Source: Caballeronia terrestris (GTDB lineage Bacteria > Pseudomonadota > Gammaproteobacteria > Burkholderiales > Burkholderiaceae). From it: a DNA stretch of 64,000 bases. Under the pieces are notes generated by a model, which had not been told where the DNA came from, made no database searches, and saw only the letters and a program-made list of their open reading frames with translations. Location of the stretch: contig NZ_FCOL02000013.1 in assembly GCF_001544515.1 (NCBI RefSeq), positions 1 through 64,000 on the forward strand, given 5' to 3'. Made by a program: the position numbers and the translations under genes. This document shows positions 27,355 through 36,740 of this stretch, piece after piece. Numbering within the stretch: position 1 is the first letter of the stretch; the number at the start of each line of letters is the position of its first letter.

Positions 27355-28572
27355 TTACTGGAGTTCAGCGCCGCGCCGTTCGGGGATGAGGAAGAGCGTC
27401 GCGAGGATGTCGAGCAGGTAGATCGACGCGAGCAGCGTCAATGCCGCGGCGAACGAATAGCGCGCCGCGAGCGCGCCCACGGCCACCGGCCCGAACCCGC
27501 CGACCGCCCGGCCGATGTTGAACAGCACGTTCTGCGCGGTCGCGCGGGCCTCGGTCGGATAGAGCTCGGAGATCAGCGCGCCGTAGCCGCCGATCATCCC
27601 GTTCACGAACACGCCCATCACCGCGCCGCCGATCAGGAGCGCGAACGGCGTCGTCAGATTCGAGTAGACGAAAACCATAACGACTGCGCCGATCTGATAG
27701 AGGAGGAACGCGGGCTTGCGGCCGAAGCGGTCGGCAGCGATGCCGAAGAGCCAGATGCCGAGCGCCATGCCGAGGACGGTCACGGCCGTCCAGACACCGG
27801 ACTTCGTCAGCGAGTAGCCGAACGTCTTCGACAGATAGCTCGGCAGCCAGATCATCAGGCCGTAGTAGCCGAAGTTCTGCACCGAGCATAGGATCACCAC
27901 GCCGAGACTCGCGCGCGCGGTGCGGGCGTCGTCGAAGAGGCGCCGGAGCGGGAGCTTGCGGCTCGCGCTTCGGCGTTCGGTGAAAAGCGCCGGTTCCTCG
28001 ACGCGCCGCCGCACTGCAAACGACACGACCGCCGGCAGCAAGCCGACCGCGAACATCCCTCGCCAGCCGATCAGCGGCAAAAGCAGCGGCGTGAGGAGCG
28101 CGGCGGCGAGCACGCCCGCCTGCCACCCGAGCCCCACATACGACGACGCCCGCGCCCGTTGCCGTGCCGGCCAAGCCTCGGCGACGAGCGCCATGCCGAT
28201 GCCGAACTCCCCGCCGAGCCCGATCCCCGCGACGGTGCGATAAAATAGCAGGTCGCCGAAGCCTTGCGCGAGCGCGCAGAGTCCGGTGAATACCGCGAAG
28301 AGGAGAATCGTCCACGTCAGCATCTTCACGCGGCCGTAGTAATCGGAGAGCGTGCCGAAGATGAGCCCGCCGGCCACCGCGCCGACGAGCGTCCACGTGA
28401 CAAGCGAGCCCGCTTGCGTCGGCGTGAGATGCAGGTCGGCGGCGATCGCGGGCAGCATGAAGCCGAGGATGAGCAGATCGAAGCCGTCCATCGCGTAGCC
28501 GAGCATCGAGGCGACGAGCGCGCGCACGGCGTGGCGATCGGGAGAGGGACTGGCGACGGCGGAGGAAGTCAT
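27355..28572 (-). CDS. MFS transporter, aromatic/organic acid symporter type
   Basis: A 405-residue inner-membrane protein with 12 predicted helices. [17 protein letters not shown] in helix 1 and [13 protein letters not shown] in the 2-3 loop match the metabolite:H+ symporter families that include sialate, benzoate and dicarboxylate carriers. The substrate is not determinable. The gene is divergent from pyrE. No specific regulator lies nearby. Confidence 0.8.
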   Translation of the reverse strand: MTSSAVASPSPDRHAVRALVASMLGYAMDGFDLLILGFMLPAIAADLHLTPTQAGSLVTWTLVGAVAGGLIFGTLSDYYGRVKMLTWTILLFAVFTGLCALAQGFGDLLFYRTVAGIGLGGEFGIGMALVAEAWPARQRARASSYVGLGWQAGVLAAALLTPLLLPLIGWRGMFAVGLLPAVVSFAVRRRVEEPALFTERRSASRKLPLRRLFDDARTARASLGVVILCSVQNFGYYGLMIWLPSYLSKTFGYSLTKSGVWTAVTVLGMALGIWLFGIAADRFGRKPAFLLYQIGAVVMVFVYSNLTTPFALLIGGAVMGVFVNGMIGGYGALISELYPTEARATAQNVLFNIGRAVGGFGPVAVGALAARYSFAAALTLLASIYLLDILATLFLIPERRGAELQ

Positions 28573-28874
28573 CGGGAGCAGCCGGACGCTCGGCAGGCGC
28601 CCGGGACATGAGAAGTGCCGCGAGTGTACGTGCGGCGCTTATCGCTCACAACCCGCAAAAAATTGCTGGATGCCGCGCGCTTTCAGGGTCTTTACAGACC
28701 GGCCGGCGCTCGCTTGAGCGACGCCAGTCAGGTAAAATCGCGGGCTACGCGCGCAGCAAACGTCTCGACAAACCCAGACGCTCCGGCCCCCGGTTTCGTC
28801 CTCCGTACACGCTGCGCCACGGGCCCACGGGCCGCCTCTGCGCTCAGCGCCACTCAAAGTCCAAGGATTCGCCC
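28573..28874. other. 302-bp divergent control region, MFS gene and pyrE
   Basis: No gene seen. A -10-like TAAAAT at 28733-28738 points towards pyrE, without a good -35 hexamer at standard spacing. An in-frame extension of the pyrE reading frame through this region exists but has no homology-like features, so it is taken as leader. Confidence 0.45.
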
Positions 28875-29561
28875 ATGACAGGCAACGATCGCCAGACGAT
28901 CTCCGACACCACCGCCAAAATGCTCCTGGAAGTGCAGGCGGTGCACTTCAACGCGGAAAAACCGTACATCTTCACGTCCGGCTGGGCGAGCCCGGTTTAT
29001 ATCGACTGCCGCAAGCTGATTTCGTATCCGCGCGTGCGCCGCGGCCTGATGGAAATGGCCGAAGCGACCATCCTGCGCGACGTCGGCTACGAGCAGATCG
29101 ACGCGGTTGCGGGCGGCGAAACCGCGGGCATCCCGTTCGCGGCCTGGCTCTCGGACCGCCTGATGGTGCCGATGCAGTACGTGCGCAAGAAGCCGAAGGG
29201 CTTCGGGCGCAATGCGCAGATCGAAGGCCTGTTGACCGAAGGCCAGCGCGTGCTGCTGGTCGAGGACCTGACCACCGACAGCCGCAGCAAGATCAACTTC
29301 ATCAACGCGCTGCGCACGGCGGGCGCGACGGTGAACCACTGCTTCGTGCTGTTCCACTACAACATATTCAAGGAAAGCGTGTCGGTGCTGAAAGACATCG
29401 ACGTCGATCTGCACGCGCTTGCCACCTGGTGGGACGTGCTGCGTGTCGCGAAGGACGCGGGCTATTTCGAAGCGAAGACGCTCGACGAAGTGGAGAAATT
29501 CCTGCACGCGCCGGCGGAATGGTCGGCGGCACACGGCGGCGCGACGGCCGCGCCGCAATAA
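28875..29561 (+). CDS. pyrE: orotate phosphoribosyltransferase
   Basis: A 228-residue enzyme of de novo pyrimidine synthesis that joins orotate to PRPP to form orotidine 5-phosphate. The PRPP-binding motif is visible near residues 127-140 ([15 protein letters not shown]), and the substrate region [14 protein letters not shown] lies near 34-47. The start at 28875 gives the expected N-terminus; the frame is open much further upstream but unconserved. Followed by a clear terminator at 29586. Confidence 0.94.
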   Translation: MTGNDRQTISDTTAKMLLEVQAVHFNAEKPYIFTSGWASPVYIDCRKLISYPRVRRGLMEMAEATILRDVGYEQIDAVAGGETAGIPFAAWLSDRLMVPMQYVRKKPKGFGRNAQIEGLLTEGQRVLLVEDLTTDSRSKINFINALRTAGATVNHCFVLFHYNIFKESVSVLKDIDVDLHALATWWDVLRVAKDAGYFEAKTLDEVEKFLHAPAEWSAAHGGATAAPQ

Positions 29562-29585
29562 ACTTTTGCAAAGTCCCTATTGAAT

Positions 29586-29620
29586 AAGCCGCTGGTCCTC
29601 GATGGGCCAGCGGCTTTTTT
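29586..29620 (+). terminator. rho-independent terminator after pyrE
   Basis: Stem AAGCCGCTGG / CCAGCGGCTT with an 11-base loop and a following T-run. It faces the response-regulator pseudogene ending at 29646 on the opposite strand. Confidence 0.9.
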
Positions 29621-29645
29621 CATCACGGATTAACAAGTTAATCGA

Positions 29646-30358
29646 TTATAGAGTTTCGGGTTTTTGCGGCAGCGGCGTATCGAGATTGCCGTCGCCGACA
29701 TACGCCGAGAGATTCAATAAGCCATTACTCTGCGCATATTGAAACAATTCGGAATCGCGGTCGATGCCGAGTTTGCGCATCGCGGTGTTTTTCTGCGTGC
29801 TGATCGTTTTGATACTGCGGCGCAATTGCGCGGCAATTTCAGTAATCGTCATGCCGGAAACGAAAAGCCGTACCACTTCCAGCTCGCGTTTCGACAAAAC
29901 CACGTCCCGCTGCGCGCCGCTCGCGCTCAAGCCCATGCTACGAGCGCCTTCTGTACCGATGGCCCTATATATTCCTTCCCGCGCATGACCTGCACGACCG
30001 CAAGGCCAATGTGGCTCAGGTCGTCCGCCTTGCTGATCACGGCGTTCACGCCGACTTCGCGCAGACGCTTGACCAGCGCCGGATTTTCGAGCATCGTCAA
30101 CACGACGATGCGCACGTTCGAAAACTGCCGTCCGATATAGCCCAGCAAAGGCATGCCGTCGCCGAATTGCCCGCCTGGCATGGCAAGATCCGAGACAAGT
30201 ACGTCGCAGGGGGTTTTCTGCAAGAGCGGAATGAGTTCCGTGGACTGGCGCGCCTGTCCGACTACTTCGATCTCCGGAAAGCGGAGCAATGCCTGCGCCG
30301 CGCCGAATAAAATCACCGGATGGTCGTCGGCGATTATCACCCTGATTCGCTGGCTCAT
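29646..30358 (-). pseudogene. RcsB-like response regulator split by a frameshift
   Basis: Two reading frames join to make one LuxR/NarL-type response regulator. The first part (start 30358, after GGAGG) is a full receiver domain: IADDHPVILFG at the N-terminus, phospho-Asp in VLVSDLAMPGG, and Lys in VISKADD; it stops at about 29927. The second part, in another frame, continues with SMGLSASGAQRDVVL and a GerE HTH (SKRELEVVRLFVSGMTITE, then IKTISTQKNTAMRKLG) to 29646. Adding one base near 29941, between GT and AGC of the minus strand, restores a single frame of about 238 residues. As written the protein would lack its DNA-binding domain. The closest known type is RcsB/RqpR, controlling envelope or virulence genes. 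A sequencing error is a real alternative. Confidence 0.85.
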
Positions 30359-30585
30359 TATTCCTCCACCCACTGCAATTGACCGGACGCCTCGCGAACA
30401 AGCGTCGTCATGTTGTTTTCCATGTTTTGATCCATCCGAAACTTTGCGATCGAGCCGTCCGCGTCGCACAAAGGTCAATACAAGAACCCTGCGCCATCTT
30501 TACGTGACGAGCAAAAAATTTTAATGCTTTGTTGCAATCTTAAACTCGAAATCCGCATAAAGCCCATTTCTGAGACAAAATACAT

Positions 30586-30620
30586 CGTTACGATCAGCGT
30601 AACGGTGCTAGGGAGCACCG
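30586..30620 (+). promoter_or_regulatory. two adjacent inverted repeats in the PEBP gene leader
   Basis: CGTTACG-atcag-CGTAACG (30586-30604) overlaps by two bases CGGTGCT-aggg-AGCACCG (30603-30620). They end 25 bp before the ATG of the PEBP gene at 30646. They could be a protein-binding site plus a hairpin in the mRNA leader; no known regulator is identified. Confidence 0.5.
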
Positions 30621-30645
30621 GCGCCTCATCCGGAGAAACCGCACT

Positions 30646-31248
30646 ATGCCCCTGGCATGTTTGGCCCTGCGTTTCGCTGCGCCTCGTCCGCGCCGCTCCA
30701 CGATGGTCCTCGCGATGCTGTGTTCGGCCGTGATCGTATCCAAGGCGCCTCGTGCACACGCCGAAGCGGCGTTCACCGTCAGGAGCGCCGATCTACCGGC
30801 TGGCAAGGCCGTACCGCCCACATTGCTCTTTGATCAGACGGACTGCAAGGGGGGCAACCACTCGCCGCAACTCTCCTGGCACGGCGCGCCCGCCGAAACG
30901 CGCAGCTTCGCGATAACGATCTTCGATCCCGACGCGCCCGGTCGCGGCTGGTGGCACTGGGCGGCGGCCGGCATTCCCGCGACCGTGACGCAACTGCCGC
31001 CGAACGCGAGCGGATCGGGCGTCTTGCGGAAGATGGGCGCGGTCGAGGCCCGTAACGACTTCGACACCGACGGCTACGCCGGCCCCTGCCCGCCGCCCGG
31101 CAAGCCGCATCGCTATGTGATCACGGTGTACGCGCTCAACTCCAGCGACTTGCGGCTGCGTCAGGGGCGTCCGGCGCTGATGTTCGAGCACGAAATCCGC
31201 ACGACGACGCTCGCCAGCGCGCAGCTCGTCGTTACTTACGGTCGATAG
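30646..31248 (+). CDS. YbhB/YbcL-type PEBP (Raf kinase inhibitor-like) protein
   Basis: A 200-residue exported protein of the phosphatidylethanolamine-binding family. An N-terminal leader of about 40 residues ends near APRAHAEA, so the product is likely periplasmic. The ligand-binding motifs are visible: DPDAPGRGWWHW near residues 89-100 and the pair GPCPPPGKPHRYVITVYAL near 146-164. The biochemical role of bacterial members is not settled. The first ATG is kept because CGGAGA lies 10 bases upstream; an alternative start at 30703 lacks such a site. Confidence 0.85.
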   Translation: MPLACLALRFAAPRPRRSTMVLAMLCSAVIVSKAPRAHAEAAFTVRSADLPAGKAVPPTLLFDQTDCKGGNHSPQLSWHGAPAETRSFAITIFDPDAPGRGWWHWAAAGIPATVTQLPPNASGSGVLRKMGAVEARNDFDTDGYAGPCPPPGKPHRYVITVYALNSSDLRLRQGRPALMFEHEIRTTTLASAQLVVTYGR

Positions 31249-31343
31249 CGAAAACCGGCGTCTTTCCTCGACAAAATTTGTCTTTGCTAGACTGGGCGCG
31301 CTCAGTCGACCCCGCAGCGCAGGACCCAAGGACATCACCCACC

Positions 31344-31910
31344 ATGCCGAAAATCGTCATCGTTTATCACAGTGGCTACGGCCATACGAAGAAAGTCGCC
31401 GAAGCCGTGCTCGCCGGCACGCAGGACGCGGGCGCCGAGTCGAAAATCGTCGCGGTCGGCGATCTCGACGACGCCGCCTGGGCCGAGCTCGACGCCGCCG
31501 ACGGCATCATCTTCGGCGCGCCGACCTACATGGGCGGCCCGTCGGCGGACTTCAAGAAATTCGCCGATGCCAGCTCCAAGCCGTGGTTCGCGCAGAAGTG
31601 GAAGGACAAGGTGGCGGCGGGTTTCACGAATTCCGCGACCATGAACGGCGACAAATTCAACACGATCACCTACCTCGTCACGCTCGCGATGCAGCACGGC
31701 ATGCTGTGGGCAGGCACCGGCATGATGCCGTCGAACACGAAGGCCGCCACGCGTAACGACCTGAACTTCGTCGGCGGCTTTACGGGGCTGCTCGCGCAAT
31801 CGCCGGCGGATGCGTCGCCAGACGAAGCGCCGCCGCCCGGCGATCTCGAAACCGCGAAGGCGTTCGGCGCGCGCGTCGCGGCCGTGACGGCGCGCTGGAC
31901 GGGCAGGTAG
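31344..31910 (+). CDS. WrbA-like flavodoxin / NAD(P)H:quinone oxidoreductase
   Basis: A 188-residue flavodoxin-fold protein. The FMN phosphate loop is [15 protein letters not shown] (residues 8-22), followed by [16 protein letters not shown] near 57-72, the typical isoalloxazine-contact segment. It is shorter and simpler than classical WrbA, so the general flavodoxin/NADPH-dependent FMN reductase label is safer. The ATG at 31344 immediately precedes the first strand. It lies upstream of argC, with a palindrome in the gap. Confidence 0.8.
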   Translation: MPKIVIVYHSGYGHTKKVAEAVLAGTQDAGAESKIVAVGDLDDAAWAELDAADGIIFGAPTYMGGPSADFKKFADASSKPWFAQKWKDKVAAGFTNSATMNGDKFNTITYLVTLAMQHGMLWAGTGMMPSNTKAATRNDLNFVGGFTGLLAQSPADASPDEAPPPGDLETAKAFGARVAAVTARWTGR

Positions 31911-31921
31911 GCATCGCCGGG

Positions 31922-31939
31922 ATCGGCCGATCGGCCGAT
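31922..31939. repeat. 18-bp perfect palindrome ATCGGCCGATCGGCCGAT
   Basis: Two overlapping ATCGGCCGAT decamers form one perfect 18-bp palindrome, 11 bp after the flavodoxin stop codon and about 100 bp before argC. It could be a regulator site for argC or a hairpin at the end of the upstream message. No T-tract follows, so it is not a standard terminator. Confidence 0.6.
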
Positions 31940-32040
31940 TCTGGTTGCGCGCCATACCGCTGACTTCGAAGCACATTAAAATAGCGCTTTTGCCACTCCC
32001 CGCGCGCACGGCGCGGCGAGGCCGAACCAGCGAGATCGAG

Positions 32041-32988
32041 ATGACCACGAAAGTATTTGTCGACGGACAGGAAGGCACCACCGGCCTGAAGATTTTTGAA
32101 TATCTGTCGGAGCGGCAGGACATCGAGGTGTTGCGCATCGACGAAGCGAAGCGCAAGGACATCGAAGAGCGCCGGCGCCTGATCAACGCGTCGGACGTCA
32201 CGTTCCTGTGCCTGCCGGACGTGGCGTCGCGCGAATCGGTGTCGCTCGTCGAGAACGGCAATACGTGCGTGATCGACGCGAGCACCGCGTTTCGCACGCA
32301 GGACGACTGGGCGTACGGCCTGCCGGAACTGACTCGCGCCCAGCGCGAACGGCTGCGCACGGCCAAACGCATCGCGGTGCCGGGGTGCCATGCGTCGGCG
32401 TTCGTGCTGTCGATGCAGCCGCTGGTGGCGGGCGGCCTCGTCCCCGCCGATTTCGACGCGCACGCGTACTCGATCACGGGCTACAGCGGCGGCGGCAAGA
32501 AAATGATCGCGGACTATGAAGCGGGCGGCAACGCGCGGCTCACGAGCCCGCGTCCGTATGCGCTCGGGCTGACGCACAAGCATCTGCCGGAGATGGCGGT
32601 GCGCTCGGGGCTGAAAAGCGCGCCGATCTTCACACCGATCGTCGGCAACTTCCTGAAGGGGCTGGCGGTCACCACCTATTTCTCGCCGAACCAGCTCGCG
32701 CGCGCCGCCAAGCCGCAGGACGTGCAATCGATGCTCGCCGAGTACTACGCGAACGAGCCGTTCATCCGCGTGCTGCCGTTCAACGCGGAAAGCAATCTCG
32801 ACGACGGTTTCTTCGACGTGCAGGCGTGCAACGACACAAATCGCGTCGATATCTTCGTGTTCGGCAACGACGAGCGCTTCGTGACCGTGGCGCGGCTGGA
32901 CAATCTGGGTAAGGGCGCGTCGGGCGCGGCGATCCAGTGCATGAATCTGCACATCGGCGCGGATGAAGAGGCGGGGTTGAAGCGGTAA
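32041..32988 (+). CDS. argC: N-acetyl-gamma-glutamyl-phosphate reductase, type 2
   Basis: A 315-residue arginine biosynthesis enzyme that reduces N-acetylglutamyl phosphate to the semialdehyde with NADPH. It is the shorter type 2 form (310-320 residues). The nucleotide-binding N-terminus is [15 protein letters not shown] (residues 4-18), and the catalytic Cys sits in VPGCHASAF near 116. The glycine-rich GYSGGGKKM segment follows near 151-159. Start ATG at 32041 was chosen by the conserved N-terminus. A terminator follows at 33021. Confidence 0.94.
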   Translation: MTTKVFVDGQEGTTGLKIFEYLSERQDIEVLRIDEAKRKDIEERRRLINASDVTFLCLPDVASRESVSLVENGNTCVIDASTAFRTQDDWAYGLPELTRAQRERLRTAKRIAVPGCHASAFVLSMQPLVAGGLVPADFDAHAYSITGYSGGGKKMIADYEAGGNARLTSPRPYALGLTHKHLPEMAVRSGLKSAPIFTPIVGNFLKGLAVTTYFSPNQLARAAKPQDVQSMLAEYYANEPFIRVLPFNAESNLDDGFFDVQACNDTNRVDIFVFGNDERFVTVARLDNLGKGASGAAIQCMNLHIGADEEAGLKR

Positions 32989-33020
32989 GGACAACGGAGG
33001 CGCGATTGCTTCGACCGCCA

Positions 33021-33054
33021 AAGCCGATTCGCTGAAAAGCGCATCGGCTTTTTC
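33021..33054 (+). terminator. terminator after argC
   Basis: Outer stem AAGCCGAT / ATCGGCTT with an inner GCT-gaaa-AGC helix, followed by TTTCTTTC. It ends the argC transcript. Confidence 0.8.
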
Positions 33055-33084
33055 TTTCGCCGAAACGCGCAAAACGCGCAGCCG

Positions 33085-33112
33085 AAAAAAAACCCGCCTG
33101 CGAGGGCGGGTT
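33085..33112 (-). terminator. terminator after the lone receiver gene
   Basis: On the minus strand, AACCCGCC-ctcgca-GGCGGGTT followed by six more T residues. It belongs to the operon of the secreted protein (33590) and the receiver gene (33217). Confidence 0.85.
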
Positions 33113-33216
33113 GAATCCATATCAGTGGAGACATGGAGGAGACAAGAACGACTGTACCAAAATCATTGGTGCGCCGCAACATCGCGCGACGCTCTGTCTC
33201 GCTCCTGCAACGTTTT

Positions 33217-33582
33217 CTACGGCTGTGTCATGGACAAGATGAAGCCCAACTGATCCGCCGACACCGGCTTTACGAGATGAACGTCGAAACCGGCATCCTG
33301 CGTCATCTCGTGATGCTGCGGCTGGCCCCATCCCGTCAGCGCGACGATCAGCAGCGAGCGTCCATTCGGCAAGGTCCGCAGCGCGCGCGCCGCCTCCAGG
33401 CCGTTCATCTGCGGCATGCCGAGATCGAGGATCACGACCTCCGGCGCGAATTGCTGCGCGACATCGACGGCCTGCGAACCGTTTGCCGCAAGCGCCACCT
33501 CGTAGCCCATTCCGTTGAGCAGGTTCGACAGCCCGATCAGGGAGTCGTCATCATCGTCGGCGATCAGGATGCGTTTGGTCAC
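33217..33582 (-). CDS. stand-alone CheY-like receiver domain protein
   Basis: A 121-residue receiver with no output domain. Acidic pocket Asp10-Asp13, phospho-acceptor Asp53 in VILDLGMPQM, Thr83 and Lys105 in HLVKPVS are all present, so phosphorylation chemistry looks intact. No histidine kinase adjoins it. It follows the secreted hypothetical gene by 7 bp and is probably co-transcribed. Lone receivers often act as phosphate sinks or in hybrid relays with a distant kinase; the partner is unknown. Confidence 0.85.
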   Translation of the reverse strand: MTKRILIADDDDDSLIGLSNLLNGMGYEVALAANGSQAVDVAQQFAPEVVILDLGMPQMNGLEAARALRTLPNGRSLLIVALTGWGQPQHHEMTQDAGFDVHLVKPVSADQLGFILSMTQP

Positions 33583-33589
33583 GGCAGTC

Positions 33590-34021
33590 TCACTTGTTGC
33601 CCGATATCACGAGCTTTAGCTTATTGGCGCCCGCCGTCGTCGCGACGATCTGTGTGCGCCGGCCGCGCGCGCCCAGATAGAAGTGCTGGCGGGAAGGAGA
33701 ATTCTGGTCGTGGGTGGCGTCGGGCAGGCACGACGCGATGTCGGCCGCGACGCCCTGCAGCGCATCCGCGCTCGTTCCGCCGTGGGACGTCCACACGCAT
33801 TGATAACTGCCGTGCGTCGCTGCGCATTTGGCGTCGTCGCCATAAGGGAGCGCGACAGCGCGGCCGTCTTCAGGCGTAAGCGATGAAAATCCAGGCGCCG
33901 CCGCGACGATGTGTTTAAGCGCGTCGCAGGGAGTGGGTGTGTCGTCGGCGAAGGCGGGGAGCGCGGCGCAAAGCAGCAGCGCGGCGATGGCTGAGGCGAC
34001 CGCTCGTCCTAAAGCAAACAT
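33590..34021 (-). CDS. secreted hypothetical protein, operon partner of receiver
   Basis: A 143-residue protein with a clear signal peptide (residues 1-24, cleavage near PAFADD). The mature part has three or four Cys residues (CDALKH, AKCAATHGSYQCVW, ASCLPDA) that could form disulfides. No recognised domain. The ATG at 34021 is preceded by GGGAGG; the frame extends upstream but the signal sequence begins here. The function is unknown; coupling with the receiver gene by 7 bp is the only clue. Confidence 0.7.
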   Translation of the reverse strand: MFALGRAVASAIAALLLCAALPAFADDTPTPCDALKHIVAAAPGFSSLTPEDGRAVALPYGDDAKCAATHGSYQCVWTSHGGTSADALQGVAADIASCLPDATHDQNSPSRQHFYLGARGRRTQIVATTAGANKLKLVISGNK

Positions 34022-34242
34022 GTGGCGCCTCCCTTTGTCGCTATTCTTCTTCGATCGACGCAAGACGTTGTTCGAAGGGCACTGTGCACCCGGATTCCGC
34101 GTACGTATGTTCGAAAGCGAATGAAACACATCATCTAATAGCAAGACACGATCCACGACAGAATTCGTCGGATGTTTCACGATTCACGCCAATATCGTGG
34201 ATTTTTCATACGATTTGCGACGACGGCCATTTCAGAGCGCAT

Positions 34243-34866
34243 TCAATGCCTCACGAGGGCCATCATCGCTCCGAAGCCGACGAAAATGCCGCCCGTCAGC
34301 CGGTTGAACGCCTTCGCGACATTCCCGCTCTTCAACTGTGCGCCGATCCGCGTGCCGAGCGCCGCGTAAATCAGATACCAGCTCACTTCGATCACAGCGA
34401 ACGTCGCGACGAGCACGCCAAATTGCGGCAGCGTCGGACGGGTTGCGTCGATGAATTGAGGGAGGAGCGCGGCGGCAAACACGATCGATTTCGGATTGCT
34501 ACTCGCGATCAGGAAGCCGTTGCGGAAAAGCGCGAAGCTGGCAGTGTTCTCCGCGGCGGGGATGTCGACTTCGGCTTCGGACACTTTCGCCCGCCAGCTT
34601 TTCACGCCGAGCCACACCAGATACGCAGCGCCAGCGAACCGCAGCGTGTCGAACATCGCGGGCCACGCTTCCAGAAAGACACCGAGCCCCGCCGCCGATA
34701 CCGAGAACATCAGCACCAGCGCCGACAAACAGCCCGCCATCGTCGCACTGGAGCGCCGCAATCCGTGGCGCGCGCCGTGCGTCATGACGAGGAGCATGTT
34801 CGGCCCGGGGATCGCGGACAGGACGAATACAGTGGCGACAAAAAGCGACCAGATATGCAGATTCAT
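34243..34866 (-). CDS. LysE/RhtB-family amino acid exporter
   Basis: A 207-residue inner-membrane protein with about six helices. The signature FVLSAIPGPNMLLVMTHGARHGLRR (first helix and loop, split here for reading) and later ASNPKSIVFAAALLPQFI are characteristic of the LysE/RhtB translocators that export amino acids or homoserine lactone-like molecules. The substrate cannot be specified. Monocistronic. Confidence 0.88.
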   Translation of the reverse strand: MNLHIWSLFVATVFVLSAIPGPNMLLVMTHGARHGLRRSSATMAGCLSALVLMFSVSAAGLGVFLEAWPAMFDTLRFAGAAYLVWLGVKSWRAKVSEAEVDIPAAENTASFALFRNGFLIASSNPKSIVFAAALLPQFIDATRPTLPQFGVLVATFAVIEVSWYLIYAALGTRIGAQLKSGNVAKAFNRLTGGIFVGFGAMMALVRH

Positions 34867-34948
34867 CGCGGCGGACTATTTTTGAGATAGGACCGGATTA
34901 TGCCGTCTGCAGACGCAGTCGCCTATTCATTCCACGTTTATTGACAAT

Positions 34949-35821
34949 TCAGCGCCCTGCCCGCCGCGCCGCGACTTCGCCGAGCACCGCGAAATCCTTG
35001 TCGCCGCCGCCGTGCGCGACGGCATCGATCAGGCTGTCGCGCACGAGGCTCGCGATCGGCAGCGGCGTATCGACGGCTTCCGCCGCCGCGAGCGCAAGCC
35101 GCACGTCCTTCAGCCCGAGCCGCGCCTTGAAGAGCGCCGGTTCGTAGCAGCGGTCCGCGATCATCTTCCCGTAGCCTTGATACACCGGCCCCGGAAAGAG
35201 CGTGTTCGTGATGATGTCGAGGAAAGCGTGCGTTTCGATGCCGTGCCCCGAGACCAGCGCCGCCGCCTCGCCGAACGTCTCGATCGCTGATGCCAGCATG
35301 AAATTCGCCGCCAGTTTCAGCACGTTCGCGTGCTGCGGATTCGTGCCGACGCGCCATGTCTTCTGGCCGATTGCGTCGAGGACAGGCTGCACGCGCTCGA
35401 TCGCGTCCTCGGCGCCGGCGGCGAGGATGTTGAGCTTGCCCGCCGCCGCGACGTCCGGCCGGCCGAGCACCGGCGCCGCCACGTAAGCGACGCCGTGTTG
35501 GGCGTGCAACTCGGTGAGTTCGGCGGCGAGCGCTGCCGAGATCGTCGCCATGTTGACGTGGACAAGGCCCTTCGGCGCGTGCTTCAGCAGGCCGCCGTCG
35601 ATCAGGACAGAACGCAACGCAGCGTCGTCGGCGAGCATCGAAAAGGCGGCGTCGCCGGAAAACGCCTGCCCAGGTGTATCGACGACCGACGCGCCCAAGT
35701 CCGCCAGCGCCTTCGTGCGCGCGGCCGAGCGGTTCCAGACGCGCACCGTGTGTCCCGCCTTCAGCGCATTGCCCGCTATCGCGCCGCCCATTTCGCCCAG
35801 TCCGATGAAACCGATGTCCAT
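34949..35821 (-). CDS. 3-hydroxyisobutyrate dehydrogenase-like NAD(P) oxidoreductase
   Basis: A 290-residue beta-hydroxyacid dehydrogenase. Rossmann motif GFIGLGEMGGAIA at residues 4-16, substrate-binding loop near VNMATISAALAAEL, and the catalytic Lys in NVLKLAANFM. Members reduce or oxidise short beta-hydroxy acids or semialdehydes (HIBADH, tartronate semialdehyde reductase, GLYR1-like). The loop differs from a typical HIBADH, so the general name is used. AAAGGAG precedes the ATG. Confidence 0.82.
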   Translation of the reverse strand: MDIGFIGLGEMGGAIAGNALKAGHTVRVWNRSAARTKALADLGASVVDTPGQAFSGDAAFSMLADDAALRSVLIDGGLLKHAPKGLVHVNMATISAALAAELTELHAQHGVAYVAAPVLGRPDVAAAGKLNILAAGAEDAIERVQPVLDAIGQKTWRVGTNPQHANVLKLAANFMLASAIETFGEAAALVSGHGIETHAFLDIITNTLFPGPVYQGYGKMIADRCYEPALFKARLGLKDVRLALAAAEAVDTPLPIASLVRDSLIDAVAHGGGDKDFAVLGEVAARRAGR

Positions 35822-35909
35822 GTCATGCTCCTTTCAATGAAGAAAATGCGGAGCCAGTAGATCACATCGACCTGAAGCATGCAGTGCCGGGCGATGCGAT
35901 ACTCGTTAC

Positions 35910-36671
35910 ATGGTTCACGCACACTTTCGTTTCCACCGCGAACTGAACGAATTCCTCGCGCGGCCGCAGCGCGAGAAGGCGTTCATTTGCGCGTGCGCGA
36001 AGGGATCGTCGACGAAGCACATGATCGAGGCCCTCGGCGTGCCGCACACGGAAGTCGAGCTGATCCTGCAAAACGGCGAGCCGGCGGGGTTCGACGCGCC
36101 GATCGCCGACGGCGATTCGATCGGCGTCTATCCGAAGCACGCGGTGCCGTGCGGCATGGAAACCGGCGCGCTGCTGCTCAGGCCGCCGTTGCGCGGCGCC
36201 GGATTGCGTTTCATCGCCGATGCGCATCTCGGCGCGCTCGCGCAACTGCTGCGGCTCGCGGGCTTCGACACCCGCTACGACAACAATTTCCCCGACGATG
36301 AAATCGAACAACTCGCGCTCGACGAGCATCGCGTCGTGCTCACGCGCGATCGCGAGTTGCTGAAGCGGCGCAGCGTCGTGCACGGCTGTTACGTGCGCGC
36401 GCTGCAAGGCGATGCGCAGTACCGCGAGATTGCCGACCGGCTGGATCTCGCGCCGCATGTGCGCGCGTTCCGGCTCTGCCTGATGTGCAACGCGCCACTG
36501 CGTGCGGCGCATCCGCACGATCTCGACGGCCGCGTGCCCGAAGGCGTGCGCGAGCGGCACACGCGCTTCGTGACGTGCGACGTCTGCCGCCGCGTGTTCT
36601 GGGAAGGGACGCACTGGAAGCGCATGCGCGAGCGCATCGACGCCCTCGCCGACGCGAGCAGACCCGCGTGA
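35910..36671 (+). CDS. Mut7-C RNase-domain protein with ubiquitin-like N-terminus
   Basis: A 253-residue two-domain protein. Residues 1-85 resemble the Mut7-C ubiquitin-like domain; residues 98-185 form a PIN-like Mut7-C domain with acidic residues Asp104, Asp129-Asp130 and the TRDRELL stretch near 145-151. The C-terminus carries a zinc ribbon with Cys190/Cys193 and Cys223/Cys226. Mut7-C domains are predicted RNases, named after the nematode exonuclease MUT-7; the substrate in bacteria is unknown. The gene stands alone. Confidence 0.8.
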   Translation: MVHAHFRFHRELNEFLARPQREKAFICACAKGSSTKHMIEALGVPHTEVELILQNGEPAGFDAPIADGDSIGVYPKHAVPCGMETGALLLRPPLRGAGLRFIADAHLGALAQLLRLAGFDTRYDNNFPDDEIEQLALDEHRVVLTRDRELLKRRSVVHGCYVRALQGDAQYREIADRLDLAPHVRAFRLCLMCNAPLRAAHPHDLDGRVPEGVRERHTRFVTCDVCRRVFWEGTHWKRMRERIDALADASRPA

Positions 36672-36740
36672 CGGCTAGACCGCGAGAATAAGCTCGTACA
36701 ATACGCGGCTTCCCATCCACCCCAACCCCCGGAGCTTCTT

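Noticed and set aside
29646-30358. Programmed -1 frameshift in the response regulator
   Set aside because: The junction region GCTCGTAGCATGG has no heptameric slippery sequence and no evident stimulatory structure, so a mutation or sequencing error is more likely.
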